Shown here one piece after another: positions 54,886-62,781 of a DNA stretch of 64,000 nt. Each line of letters begins with the position of its first letter. Position 1 is the first letter of the stretch. The position numbers and the translations under genes were made by a program. Origin of the DNA: an uncultured Synechococcus sp. (GTDB taxonomy: Bacteria; Cyanobacteriota; Cyanobacteriia; PCC-6307; Cyanobiaceae); assembly GCA_913049535.1 (NCBI GenBank), contig CAJWYF010000004.1, positions 1-64,000 on the forward strand, given 5' to 3'. The notes beneath the pieces are model-generated. The model had not been told where the DNA came from, searched no databases, and worked only from the letters and a program-made list of their open reading frames with translations.

Positions 54886-55258
54886 AGCAGGTGTCTTGAT
54901 CCATCAAGGGCCGGTCGCATAATTCATAGTGGCGTTTGCGCTCGAACGTGAGCAGCAAGTCAATCCACATCCCTTTGCTGGGTTTTTCCCAGCCGAGTGC
55001 ATCGGCGATCTTGTGGCAGCTGCCGCCGACGGTGCTGCTCCACTGGCTGGCCAGCCAGGGACCGGGAGCTTCTCCGGGTGGGACATCACCGAGACCGAGC
55101 CCAGCGGCTTGTGCGCCGCGCAGAGCTGTGCCGTATTGCAACCGTGCGGTGGCGCGCAGCCAGTGCAGCTCTTTTTCGGAGAGGTTCGCCGCGATCAGCG
55201 CCTGGGACAGGCGCTGCGCATCACAGAGCACCGCGCTGAGGTTGGAGGAATCGTCCAC
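54842..55258 (-). CDS. Conserved hypothetical protein
   Basis: A 138-residue protein starting at GTG 55258. It has a helical N-terminal half (LSAVLCDAQRLSQALIAANLSEKELHWLRATA) and a tail with GWEKPSKGMWIDLLLTFERKRHYELCDR. I think it is a small cyanobacterial family but cannot name it. No signal or membrane segment. Its last 44 bases overlap the ArsM-like gene. It is divergent from the DUF427 gene, with an inverted repeat in the 80-base gap. Confidence 0.62.
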   Translation of the reverse strand: MDDSSNLSAVLCDAQRLSQALIAANLSEKELHWLRATARLQYGTALRGAQAAGLGLGDVPPGEAPGPWLASQWSSTVGGSCHKIADALGWEKPSKGMWIDLLLTFERKRHYELCDRPLMDQDTCFTWSVRPQWSPLLV

Positions 55259-55275
55259 AGGCGCACGCGTTCATT

Positions 55276-55322
55276 AACCAGCCCTTATTCATAGCAATGG
55301 GCCTGCGATTTCTAGGCTGGTT
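55276..55322. promoter_or_regulatory. Inverted repeat AACCAGCC...GGCTGGTT in a divergent promoter
   Basis: Two perfect 8-base arms, at 55276-55283 and 55315-55322, lie within the 80-base gap between the hypothetical gene at 55258 and the DUF427 gene at 55339. They enclose an AT-rich stretch that could hold promoters for both. Spacing is wide for a simple operator. Role inferred. Confidence 0.3.
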
Positions 55323-55338
55323 CCATTGACCCTGTGCC

Positions 55339-55821
55339 ATGCCAACCCCCGAGTGTGTGGCGGACTACCCACGGCCCCCCTTGATCGAGGTGTTGGAGGG
55401 TCCGGTCCGTGTCGTGATTGCGGGCGAAACGGTGGCCACCAGCCATCGCTACTGCCGCGTCTGCGAGACCTTCCACCCCCCCACCATCTATCTGCCTCCT
55501 GAATGCTTTGTCAGCGGCAGCCTGCATGCCACCACGGGGCGACCGAGCTTCTGTGAATGGAAAGGCGTGGCCAGCTACTGGGATCTCAGCTGCAGAGATG
55601 GTTCTGATCGGCGCCAGCGTGCCGGCTGGAGCTACCCCTCCCCGACGCAGCGCTTTGAGGCATTGGCCGGCTGGATCAGCCTTTATCCCCGTCTCGTCGA
55701 TGCCTGCTTCTTGGAAGGGGAGTTGGTGCAACCTCAACCCGGGCCCTTTTATGGCGGCTGGATCACTAGCTGGACCGTTGGACCGTTCAAAGGTGATCCT
55801 GCCCATCCAGAACTGATCTGA
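55339..55821 (+). CDS. DUF427 domain protein
   Basis: A 160-residue DUF427 protein from ATG 55339. The family's typical segments are present: VRVVIAGETVATSHR, PPTIYLPPECF and CEWKGVASYWDL. The C-terminus includes FYGGWITSW. The family is common in bacteria and has no assigned reaction. Cys39 and Cys42 form a CxxC (YCRVCE) in the N-terminal part. It converges with the photolyase gene with two bases between and may serve stress responses, but nothing in the sequence shows that. Confidence 0.88.
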   Translation: MPTPECVADYPRPPLIEVLEGPVRVVIAGETVATSHRYCRVCETFHPPTIYLPPECFVSGSLHATTGRPSFCEWKGVASYWDLSCRDGSDRRQRAGWSYPSPTQRFEALAGWISLYPRLVDACFLEGELVQPQPGPFYGGWITSWTVGPFKGDPAHPELI

Positions 55822-55823
55822 GT

Positions 55824-57326
55824 TCAACCGAGATCCAGCATCAATTGCCCCGGTGATTCCTTCCTGCGCCGAGATGGGCTGCTGCGTCTGCCATTGGAGC
55901 GGCGCCTGGACCCGTGCTGTTTCTGAATCGCATCAGCTTCCTTGCGGTAAGCATCGCCTTGGCGCACAGCCCAGACCCGATCACGGGCCTGGCGTGCGGC
56001 CTCGAGATGATCAACGAGGGGCTTGGGGTAGTCCTGACCGAGCACACAGCATGCCTGCTGCTGTTCCCGTTCGGTCATGGTCCACGGTGTGTGCAGATGC
56101 ACCAAAGGAACGTTGGCGAGCTCGGGCAGCCATTGGCGAATGAAGACCCCATTGGGGTCATGGTCCTGTCCTTGTTTGATCGGGTTGTAGATGCGAACGG
56201 TGTTGATACCGGTGGTGCCGCTCTGCATCTGGCACTGATTCCAGTGAATACCGGGTTCGTAATCGACGAAACGGCGCGCCAGCACCTCGCCGCTGTCGCG
56301 CCAATGAAGCCAGAGGTGGTAGCTGGCCACCGCCATCAACATCGCGCGCATGCGGAAGTTGATCCAACCGGTGTGACGCAACGCCCGCATGCAGGCATCA
56401 ACGAATGGCCAGCCGGTCCTTCCCTCTGCCCACGCCGTCAGCCGTTCAAGATCCGATTGGCGCATGCCGTCGTAGGCGCGATGGGCATTCATCCGCTCAA
56501 GCGATGGCTGGCTTTCAAGTTTTTGGATGAAGTGGCAATGCCAGTGCAGTCGTTCAATGAAGGCTTTCGATCCCTTGCGGGCGCGCGCGGTCTGCAACAC
56601 CTCACGCATGGACACAGTGCCCAGTGCCAGATGGGCTGAAAGCCTGGAGCAGGAACGAAAAGCCGTGAGGGGACTGGAGAGCTCCTTGGCGTAGTTATGG
56701 CCGCGACCTGTGAGAAAACTATCGATCAGGGCGAGCGCCGCTCGCCGGCCACCGGGTTGACGGTCCGGGCAGGGGTCGGCCTTCAGGCCAAGATCATCGG
56801 CGCTGGGGATGCCGCCACATTCCATCCCAGTCAACGGCATCAGTGACACCGGAGCTGGGTGACAGGGGAGGGCCATCTGCCGTTCCCAGGCTGGGGCCCA
56901 GCCGTTGCGATCCCCCAAGCGACGAATTACCCCGAAGGTTTGCAATTCCTGGCGCGGAATCCCCTGCTGCCGCAGCCAGCGCCTGACGGAACGATCTCTG
57001 GCGTAGGTGAAACCATTGCCGGTTTCTTCATGACTCCATAGCTGGGCAATGCCTCGCTGACGGTGCAACGCCTGCAGAACGGGAAGTGCTTCTCCGACGC
57101 GAACCACCAGAGGCTGGCCAACGGCCGACAGCGCTTGCTGCAGTTCCTGCAGACACTCCCTGATGAAGCACCACTGCCGAGCTGAGGTGTCCGCTTGATT
57201 CCAGAGTTCTGGCTCAATGATGTAGAGCGGCAGCACTAGCCCGCTCTCAGAGGCCCTCAACAGCGGTTGGTGGTCCTCCATCCGCAGGTCCCGCTTGAAC
57301 CAGACCACCTGTAGAGGCGAAGCCAA
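55824..57326 (-). CDS. Class I deoxyribodipyrimidine photolyase / cryptochrome
   Basis: A 500-residue FAD-binding DNA photolyase. The N-terminal Rossmann half begins LQVVWFKRDLRMEDHQPL. The FAD domain has SCSRLSAHLALGTVSMREVL, FIERLHWHCHFIQKLE, MNAHRAYDG, TGWPFVDACMRALRHTGWINFRMR and YEPGIHWNQCQMQSGTTGINTVRIYNP. These fit a photolyase, and CPD repair versus cryptochrome signalling cannot be told apart here. The last 40 residues are basic (RRRSNGRRSS). It starts at a TTG at 57326, with no better codon. It is unrelated in sequence to the FeS photolyase at 39 kb. Confidence 0.92.
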   Translation of the reverse strand: MASPLQVVWFKRDLRMEDHQPLLRASESGLVLPLYIIEPELWNQADTSARQWCFIRECLQELQQALSAVGQPLVVRVGEALPVLQALHRQRGIAQLWSHEETGNGFTYARDRSVRRWLRQQGIPRQELQTFGVIRRLGDRNGWAPAWERQMALPCHPAPVSLMPLTGMECGGIPSADDLGLKADPCPDRQPGGRRAALALIDSFLTGRGHNYAKELSSPLTAFRSCSRLSAHLALGTVSMREVLQTARARKGSKAFIERLHWHCHFIQKLESQPSLERMNAHRAYDGMRQSDLERLTAWAEGRTGWPFVDACMRALRHTGWINFRMRAMLMAVASYHLWLHWRDSGEVLARRFVDYEPGIHWNQCQMQSGTTGINTVRIYNPIKQGQDHDPNGVFIRQWLPELANVPLVHLHTPWTMTEREQQQACCVLGQDYPKPLVDHLEAARQARDRVWAVRQGDAYRKEADAIQKQHGSRRRSNGRRSSPSRRRKESPGQLMLDLG

Positions 57327-57728
57327 GGTGTGAACAAGCGCAGCTGCAGGTCATGACCTTAACGAGAATCTCTCGGCCAAGGACCGGTGATCTCAGGCTG
57401 GTCCAGCCCTGCAATCCATTGCAAGCTCAATATGCGTCAACTGGGACTCTCTTAGAGACCAATCCCATTAACAAGTGCGGGAAATGTTCGTCAACCAAGC
57501 AGCGATTGACACCTTGCCCGATGTTCAAGGGAGGCGCACAATCTGCTGAGCGCATGGATCAATCAACGGCTTAAGCGCTTATGCCGAGCAGATGATTGTG
57601 AACCAGGAGCAGACAAGAACAACGGCGAATACTTCCATGGTTTCAGTGATATTCGACACATGAATCATGGGGCATGACTGCAGCAACAATCAGAAGGGAT
57701 TGCAAAGATTGCGGGTCTTGCTGGTCCC
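57327..57728. other. Intergenic region upstream of the photolyase gene
   Basis: About 400 bases between the rhomboid stop and the photolyase start, both leftward. I see no reading frame with protein-like composition. A short rightward frame at 57353-57574 is unsupported. The stretch is more AT-rich than the flanks and should contain the photolyase promoter. No hairpin with a T-run follows the rhomboid gene. Confidence 0.55.
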
Positions 57729-58274
57729 TCAAGGCATACTTTGCGTTTTTTCATCACGAGCGGTTGCCCAGGCAGCCAAAACACCTCCGCCAAAGCCCGA
57801 GATGTGGCCGATCCAGCTGACGCCTTGCGGCGAGAGAAACGGCAGCAGGCTGGGCAGCAATCCGCCGTACAGCAGCAGGCAGCCCAATGACAGCATCACG
57901 CTGGTGAGGCGCCGCTCCAGCCAGCCGATGCACAGCAGATAGCCCAACAGGCCATACACAACACCTGAAAGACCATGGCTGGCAGTGGGCACGAGCCACC
58001 AGACCAGAGCGGCTGTGGCGTAGACACCAATCCATACCGCCAGGTAATCCCTGACGCCTCGCAGCAGCACCAGCCAGGAGAGAGGCAAGAACCAGAGAGA
58101 GTTGCTGATCAGGTGGGACCAATCCGCATGGCTGAACGGTGCTGTCAAAACACCCCAGAACGGGCCACCGTGCACCATCGGCAGGGCCCAGCGACCTGCA
58201 AACACCAGCTGATCCACCAGCTCCTGCAGCCAGGCCAGGCCCAGGAGCAACAACGGCAGAACAACAGGCGCCAT
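57729..58274 (-). CDS. Rhomboid family intramembrane protease
   Basis: A 181-residue polytopic membrane protein with about six helices. The catalytic Ser is in HGLSGVVYGL (GxSG) and the His in WIGHISGFGGG, both at the expected helices. FSHADWSHLISNSLWFLPLSWL is the typical N-terminal part. It probably cleaves single-pass membrane substrates. I start at ATG 58274, and an extension to 58337 would overlap the divergent 2OG gene. The rhomboid and 2OG starts are 46 bases apart, leaving a very short shared promoter space. Confidence 0.9.
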   Translation of the reverse strand: MAPVVLPLLLLGLAWLQELVDQLVFAGRWALPMVHGGPFWGVLTAPFSHADWSHLISNSLWFLPLSWLVLLRGVRDYLAVWIGVYATAALVWWLVPTASHGLSGVVYGLLGYLLCIGWLERRLTSVMLSLGCLLLYGGLLPSLLPFLSPQGVSWIGHISGFGGGVLAAWATARDEKTQSMP

Positions 58275-58320
58275 GGAGGTGGAGGCTGGTGGGTAACCAT
58301 TCAAGCCACGGCCTGCTCGT

Positions 58321-58941
58321 ATGCGACTGATCGGCACCTACAGCGGTGATGAACTCACCTCAGCGGCAGATGCTGCCCTGGCGTTTTTTCAGCGCCGCCA
58401 AGACCTGCACCGCGATGGAGCCAGCTTTGGCGATGATCCCCAGAAACCACGCAAGGTCTCGACCGACATTTCCCTGGTCTGGCTGGATCGCTCCGACCCT
58501 GATGCATTCGCCATCAGCGATCAATTGATGCGCGCGGTCGCCGGTGGGCTCGGTCGTTACTTGAAGGAGCGTCCGCTGTGGATGGAGACCGTGCCTGAGC
58601 GGTCCTTGTTCGTGATGCCCCTGTTCAACATCCAGCATTACGGCCCAGGTGAAGGCTTCAAGGCCTGGCACGCCGACTGGAGCACCGCGGACGATGCCAC
58701 CCAGCCGATTCGGCGTGTTCTGGCCTGGATCCTCTATCTCAATGACGTCGCCGATGCAGGCACGGAATTTCACTGGCAGGAGCACCACGTGGATGCCGTT
58801 CGCGGCCGACTGGCGATCTTCCCGGCTGATCTCTCCCACATCCATCGCGGACGCATCAGTGCAAGCGACAGCAAGACCATCGCCACGGGCTGGATCAACG
58901 CTGGATCGCTCGAGACCTTTGTGCAAAGCCTGCAGTCCTGA
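58321..58941 (+). CDS. 2OG-Fe(II) oxygenase, prolyl-hydroxylase-like
   Basis: A 206-residue 2-oxoglutarate/iron(II) oxygenase. The HxD ligand pair is in WHADWS (about 116-121), and the third ligand with the 2OG-binding basic residue is in SHIHRGRIS. The VLAWILYLNDVADAGTEFHW strand is typical of P4H/PhyH-like enzymes of the PiuC/Ofd group. The substrate is unknown, and peptidyl-proline or small-molecule hydroxylation are candidates. Divergent from the rhomboid gene. No signal peptide. Confidence 0.87.
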   Translation: MRLIGTYSGDELTSAADAALAFFQRRQDLHRDGASFGDDPQKPRKVSTDISLVWLDRSDPDAFAISDQLMRAVAGGLGRYLKERPLWMETVPERSLFVMPLFNIQHYGPGEGFKAWHADWSTADDATQPIRRVLAWILYLNDVADAGTEFHWQEHHVDAVRGRLAIFPADLSHIHRGRISASDSKTIATGWINAGSLETFVQSLQS

Positions 58942-58993
58942 CGCCTTATCCCAGCAGCGCTACAGCGAGATGGTCTGATCCGATCGCCGTTCC

Positions 58994-59212
58994 ATGGTTT
59001 CATCGCAGGACGCCCGTCGCCACGATGGCGACAGGCGGCACCATCCCGTTGCGCCGCAGCCGGCCGAGCTCCAGGTTGATCTCGAGCGGAACCGCGGCAT
59101 CAACCATCCCAGAGCGGAGTCCATCGATCTGCCGCTGGAGCAGATCGAGCAGGCCACCAATGCTCTGCTGAACGAGCAGGGGCCAGCGCAGTTTCGTGGT
59201 GATCAGCCATGA
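58994..59212 (+). CDS. Small hydrophilic hypothetical protein
   Basis: A 72-residue protein starting MVSSQDARRHDGDRRHH. The first half is basic and disordered-looking, and the second half (IDLPLEQIEQATNALLNEQG) is a plausible helix. Its stop overlaps the next small gene's ATG (ATGA at 59209), suggesting coupling. I do not recognise it. ATG 58994 is the only start option. Confidence 0.5.
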   Translation: MVSSQDARRHDGDRRHHPVAPQPAELQVDLERNRGINHPRAESIDLPLEQIEQATNALLNEQGPAQFRGDQP

Positions 59213-59412
59213 GCAATGAGCACCATCAGACGGGTCGCCGCCCCGATAAGGCCAGCGAGGCTCGCCTCAACCCCGAACACCGGGATAAACAGCCACTGAA
59301 TCAGGCCAGTGAGGCTGAGCACCACAACGAAGCCAACAGCAAGCCGCAACGGGAGCATCCGCACCGCAGCTTCATCGATGCGGTCAGGGAACTCGACTCA
59401 CCTCAGGACTGA
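59209..59412 (+). CDS. Small disordered hydrophilic hypothetical protein
   Basis: A 67-residue protein rich in His, Glu, Asn, Lys and Gln, with no hydrophobic core, likely intrinsically disordered. The end (SFIDAVRELDSPQD) may be a short helix. It overlaps the preceding gene by four bases, which supports both being real. Unknown family, possibly a stress or nucleic-acid partner, but nothing in the sequence decides this. Confidence 0.45.
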   Translation: MSNEHHQTGRRPDKASEARLNPEHRDKQPLNQASEAEHHNEANSKPQREHPHRSFIDAVRELDSPQD

Positions 59413-59465
59413 GGTCCCACCACCCGGCACACGTTTGTAACGTATTGATAAGTTACGTCCGAGCG

Positions 59466-59657
59466 ATGCCGCTACCCCTGAGCCGTGAGTTCACGGTCGC
59501 CATGCACGAGCGGGCCATCGATCGTTGCGAGGATGTTGCCGAGCTGCGCGACATGGCCAAGTCTTTACTGCGGATCTGGCAGCTGCAGGCTTCGATGAGT
59601 GAAGCCTATGGGGCCGAACTGCTCAAGCTCGATCGCAAGGATGTCTTCGGTGGCTGA
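59466..59657 (+). CDS. Small conserved hypothetical protein
   Basis: A 63-residue protein starting MPLPLSREFTVAMHERAID, predicted to be helical, with CEDVAELRDMAKSLLRIWQLQASM. I associate this pattern with a small conserved family of cyanobacteria. An ATG at 59445 is in frame seven codons earlier. The 3' end overlaps the DCC-family gene by 17 bases, in another frame on the same strand. Function unknown. Confidence 0.68.
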   Translation: MPLPLSREFTVAMHERAIDRCEDVAELRDMAKSLLRIWQLQASMSEAYGAELLKLDRKDVFGG

Positions 59658-60066
59658 ATTGACCTTGTTGTTTGACGGGGGTTGCCCCCTCTGTCTGCGC
59701 GAGGTGCGCACCCTGCAACGCCTCGATCGTGGGCGCGGTCGAATCGCCTTTGCCGACATCGATGCCGCTGACTATCAGCCGAGTCAGTACGGCGGAATCG
59801 ACTATCGCCGCGCCATGGGCCGTATCCACGCCGTTCGCGCCGATGGCACGGTCATCACCGACGTCGAGGTGTTCCGTCAGGCTTACAGCCTGGTGGGTCT
59901 TGGCTGGCTCTACGCTCCCACCCAATGGCCGCTGCTGCGTCCGCTGATCGACGCGGCCTACGGCTGGTGGGCCCAACGGCGGTTGCAGCTGACGCGCCGA
60001 CCAGATCTTGATGTGCTCTGCAACGAACGTTGTCAGCTGATGAGTGGGCAGCCTTCGCCGCGCTGA
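59641..60066 (+). CDS. DCC-family thiol-disulfide oxidoreductase-like protein
   Basis: A 141-residue protein of DUF393, whose start motif is LLFDGGCPLCLREVRTL. The CPLC is a thioredoxin-like CxxC, and the following RIAFADIDAADYQ is typical. The C-terminal part is helical, with Leu/Tyr/Trp (LGWLYAPTQW). Family members are thought to be thiol oxidoreductases. Start at ATG 59641, with GTG 59650 as an alternative. The 17-base overlap with the upstream small gene implies coupling. Confidence 0.87.
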   Translation: MSSVAELTLLFDGGCPLCLREVRTLQRLDRGRGRIAFADIDAADYQPSQYGGIDYRRAMGRIHAVRADGTVITDVEVFRQAYSLVGLGWLYAPTQWPLLRPLIDAAYGWWAQRRLQLTRRPDLDVLCNERCQLMSGQPSPR

Positions 60067-60111
60067 GCACAATTCGGGCAGTTCGGCTCTTGAAGGCCTG
60101 CACCGCCCTCG

Positions 60112-61029
60112 ATGCGATTCGCTTCAGCCCGTTCCTATGCCGTGATCTCGGTGCTGGCGGCCATTGCCACGATCGTGATCAAAACGATGGCCTGGCGTTT
60201 GACCGGCTCGGTTGGTCTGCTCTCCGATGCCATCGAGTCCAGCATCAATCTCATTGCCGCGCTGATGGCCTTCTGGGCCCTGGGCATGGCCTCCAAGCCA
60301 GCCGATCGCTCCCACAGCTACGGCCATTCCAAAGCTGAATACTTCTCAAGCGGTCTGGAGAGTGCCCTGATCGTGGTGGCTGCTTTCGGCATCATCTGGG
60401 CTGCCGCCGGTCAGCTGGCCAACCCCTCACCCCTGCAGCGAGTGGATCTGGGGTTGGCACTGTCACTGGTGGCCACAGCCATCAACGCCGGGGTGGCCTT
60501 GCTGTTGATGCGCGCGGCCAAGCGATTCCGCTCGATCACCCTGCGGGCCGATGCCCAGCATCTGCTCAGTGATGTCTGGACCTCGGTCGGCATCGTCCTG
60601 GCCATTGCCCTGGTTCAGCTCACCGGCTGGAGTGTGCTCGATCCACTGGTGGCCATTGCCGTGGCCATACAGATCAGCATCACAGGCTTTCGGCTGTTGC
60701 GCGAGACCGCCAATGGGCTGATGGATCGCTCCTTGCCAGAAGAGGAGCTGCAGCAGCTCGAGGCCCTGCTGCAACGGCGCAGCGGCAGCGGCATTGACTT
60801 CCACGCCCTGCGCACGCGGGTGGCCGGCTCGCGTCGCTTTGTCTCACTCCATGTGCTCGTGCCCGGTGGTTGGACGGTCAAGCGCGGGCACGATTACTGC
60901 GAGACCCTCGAGCAGGAGGTGTGCACGCTGCTGGATTCCTGCCATGTGTTCACCCATCTCGAGCCCATCGAGGACCCCGTCAGCTGGCAGGACGGTGGAT
61001 TCCGCTGGGAGAACGAAGCTGAGGCTTGA
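60112..61029 (+). CDS. Cation diffusion facilitator transporter
   Basis: A 305-residue CDF antiporter exporting divalent metals in exchange for protons. It has about six helices, then a cytoplasmic ferredoxin-like C-terminal domain from about 210. TM5 has the canonical HxxxD (HLLSD). TM2 reads SDAIESSIN, so Glu and Asn fill the positions where D/HxxxD is usual. A loop HSYGHSKAEYF follows TM2. The metal cannot be assigned; Zn, Mn and Fe are all possible. The CxxH-like tail region DSCHVFTHLEP may bind metal. Confidence 0.9.
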   Translation: MRFASARSYAVISVLAAIATIVIKTMAWRLTGSVGLLSDAIESSINLIAALMAFWALGMASKPADRSHSYGHSKAEYFSSGLESALIVVAAFGIIWAAAGQLANPSPLQRVDLGLALSLVATAINAGVALLLMRAAKRFRSITLRADAQHLLSDVWTSVGIVLAIALVQLTGWSVLDPLVAIAVAIQISITGFRLLRETANGLMDRSLPEEELQQLEALLQRRSGSGIDFHALRTRVAGSRRFVSLHVLVPGGWTVKRGHDYCETLEQEVCTLLDSCHVFTHLEPIEDPVSWQDGGFRWENEAEA

Positions 61030-61108
61030 TCCATTCCTGCAGCTGGCACCAGACCCATCCCTCATCCGTCTCATCGCTGGCAACTTGAGACGCAGTTGAC
61101 CGTTTCTG

Positions 61109-62233
61109 TTGAGCGCCGCACCCGAGCCCGCCGCGTTGAATCTCAGCAGCATCGCCGACCGCTTTGTGGCCGGAGCCAGCATTCGCCGGATCACGCCACT
61201 GGGCAACGGCAATGTCAACGACACCTTCCTGGTGGAGCCCCACGACAGCGGCGGGGAAGCCTTTGTGATGCAGCGCGTCAACACCGAGGTGTTCCGCTCA
61301 CCGGAGCGGGTGATGCACAACCTGCTCAGGGTGAGTCGCCATGTTGGCGACAAGCTCAGCAGCTCCCCCGAGGCTCTGCAGGGACGGCGCTGGGAGATGC
61401 CGCGGGTGATTCGGCTCCGCCATAGCAACGGCCACTGGGTGGAGGATCAGGGGGATTTCTGGCGCGGCATTAGTTACATCGGTGCTGCCGTCACCCTCGA
61501 TGTGGTGGAGAGCAATGAGCAGGCCCGCGAAGTGGGCTACGGCCTTGGCATGTTTCACCACTTGATCAGTGACCTGCCTGCCGATGAGCTGGAGGACACC
61601 CTTGAAGGCTTCCACATCACCCCGCAGTATCTGCAGCGCCATGCCGAAGTGCTGAAGCAGCACGCCCGAGCATTGGATCGCCAGGAGCAGGACTGCCAGA
61701 ACTTCATCGCAGCCCGTTCAGGCTCGGTGTCCGTTCTGGAAGATGCCAAAGCGCGCGGGGAGCTCCAATTGCGCCCGATCCATGGCGATCCCAAGGTCAA
61801 CAACTTGATGATGGATGCCGACAGCGGCAATGCCATCGCCCTGGTCGACCTGGATACGGTCAAACCCGGCTTGATTCACTACGACATCGGCGACTGTCTG
61901 CGCTCCGGTTGCAATCCCCTCGGGGAAGAAACCACCGATGTGGATCAGGTGAGCTTCAATCTTGAGCGCTGTGCCGCCATCCTCGAGGGGTATCTCAGTG
62001 CCGCGCGCGGATTCATGGTCGATGCGGATTTCCACTACCTCTTTGATGCCATCAGGCTGATCCCCTTTGAACTGGGCCTGCGCTTCTTCAGCGACCACCT
62101 CGATGGCAACCGCTATTTCAAGGCCCGCCACCAGCGTCACAATCTGCAGAGAGCGCGCGTGCAGTTCCAACTCTGCGCCAGTGTTGAGGCCCAGGAACGT
62201 GAGATCCGCGAGCTGATCGAACAGCTGCGCTGA
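61109..62233 (+). CDS. APH-family kinase, N-acetylhexosamine kinase-like
   Basis: A 374-residue kinase of the aminoglycoside-phosphotransferase fold. It has HGDPKVNNLMM (catalytic HxDxxxxN loop) and VDLDTVKPGLIHYDIGD (DxD metal motif). An NGNVNDTFLVE nucleotide loop is near the N-terminus. These motifs and length fit the NahK-like or AmgK-like sugar kinases. The start reads as TTG 61109. Its stop overlaps the next start (ATGA), beginning a coupled run. Substrate unknown, with an amino sugar inferred. Confidence 0.8.
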   Translation: MSAAPEPAALNLSSIADRFVAGASIRRITPLGNGNVNDTFLVEPHDSGGEAFVMQRVNTEVFRSPERVMHNLLRVSRHVGDKLSSSPEALQGRRWEMPRVIRLRHSNGHWVEDQGDFWRGISYIGAAVTLDVVESNEQAREVGYGLGMFHHLISDLPADELEDTLEGFHITPQYLQRHAEVLKQHARALDRQEQDCQNFIAARSGSVSVLEDAKARGELQLRPIHGDPKVNNLMMDADSGNAIALVDLDTVKPGLIHYDIGDCLRSGCNPLGEETTDVDQVSFNLERCAAILEGYLSAARGFMVDADFHYLFDAIRLIPFELGLRFFSDHLDGNRYFKARHQRHNLQRARVQFQLCASVEAQEREIRELIEQLR

Positions 62234-62781
62234 TGCACCGAAGCCACCCTCTGCACGCCTTTGAATCCGGAGGCGCTCCTGCCGTGGAGCTGAGCGCCAA
62301 GATGCAGCGCGCTGACACCAAGCTGCAGATCCACTACCTGCTGCATCACGCGGCTGATCTGAATCTCTCCTGGCCTGAACCTGCCGGCCATCCTGAGCGT
62401 CGCGACGGGCTCTGGGAGGGAACGTGCTTTGAACTCTTCATCGGTTCGCTTCAGCAGGCCAGCTACTGGGAGCTCAACGTCTGCCCCAGTGGTCAGTGGA
62501 ACTGGTACCGCCTGCAGAGCTATCGAGCCGCTCTCGCCCCAGCTCCATTAGCGATGGCCCCACTGCGCCACCAAAGCCTTCAACGCAGTGAGCAACGCAT
62601 CAGTCGATCCATGGAGATGGAGCTGGAACTGCCAGGGGAACTGCTCTGTGCAGGCCCACTGCAGGCGGGATTGTGTGTTGTGTTGCGCTGCGACGATGGG
62701 GCCATCAGCCATTGGGCGCTCCAACATGGCGGAGGTGAGGCTGATTTCCACCGGCGTGATGACTGGATCTTGAAGCCATGA
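62233..62781 (+). CDS. DOMON-like domain protein
   Basis: A 182-residue protein with a beta-rich DOMON-like fold, often a ligand- or sugar-binding module. Typical segments are DGLWEGTCFELFIGSL, YWELNVCPSGQWNWYRLQSYR and DFHRRDDWIL at the end. No signal peptide is apparent, so a cytosolic location is likely. It overlaps the kinase and the DUF1460 gene by four bases each, strong evidence of coupled translation. Role unknown. Confidence 0.78.
   Translation: MHRSHPLHAFESGGAPAVELSAKMQRADTKLQIHYLLHHAADLNLSWPEPAGHPERRDGLWEGTCFELFIGSLQQASYWELNVCPSGQWNWYRLQSYRAALAPAPLAMAPLRHQSLQRSEQRISRSMEMELELPGELLCAGPLQAGLCVVLRCDDGAISHWALQHGGGEADFHRRDDWILKP

Noticed and set aside
57353-57574. 73-codon rightward frame upstream of the photolyase
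   Set aside because: Composition and start context give no support, and it lies in the likely photolyase promoter.
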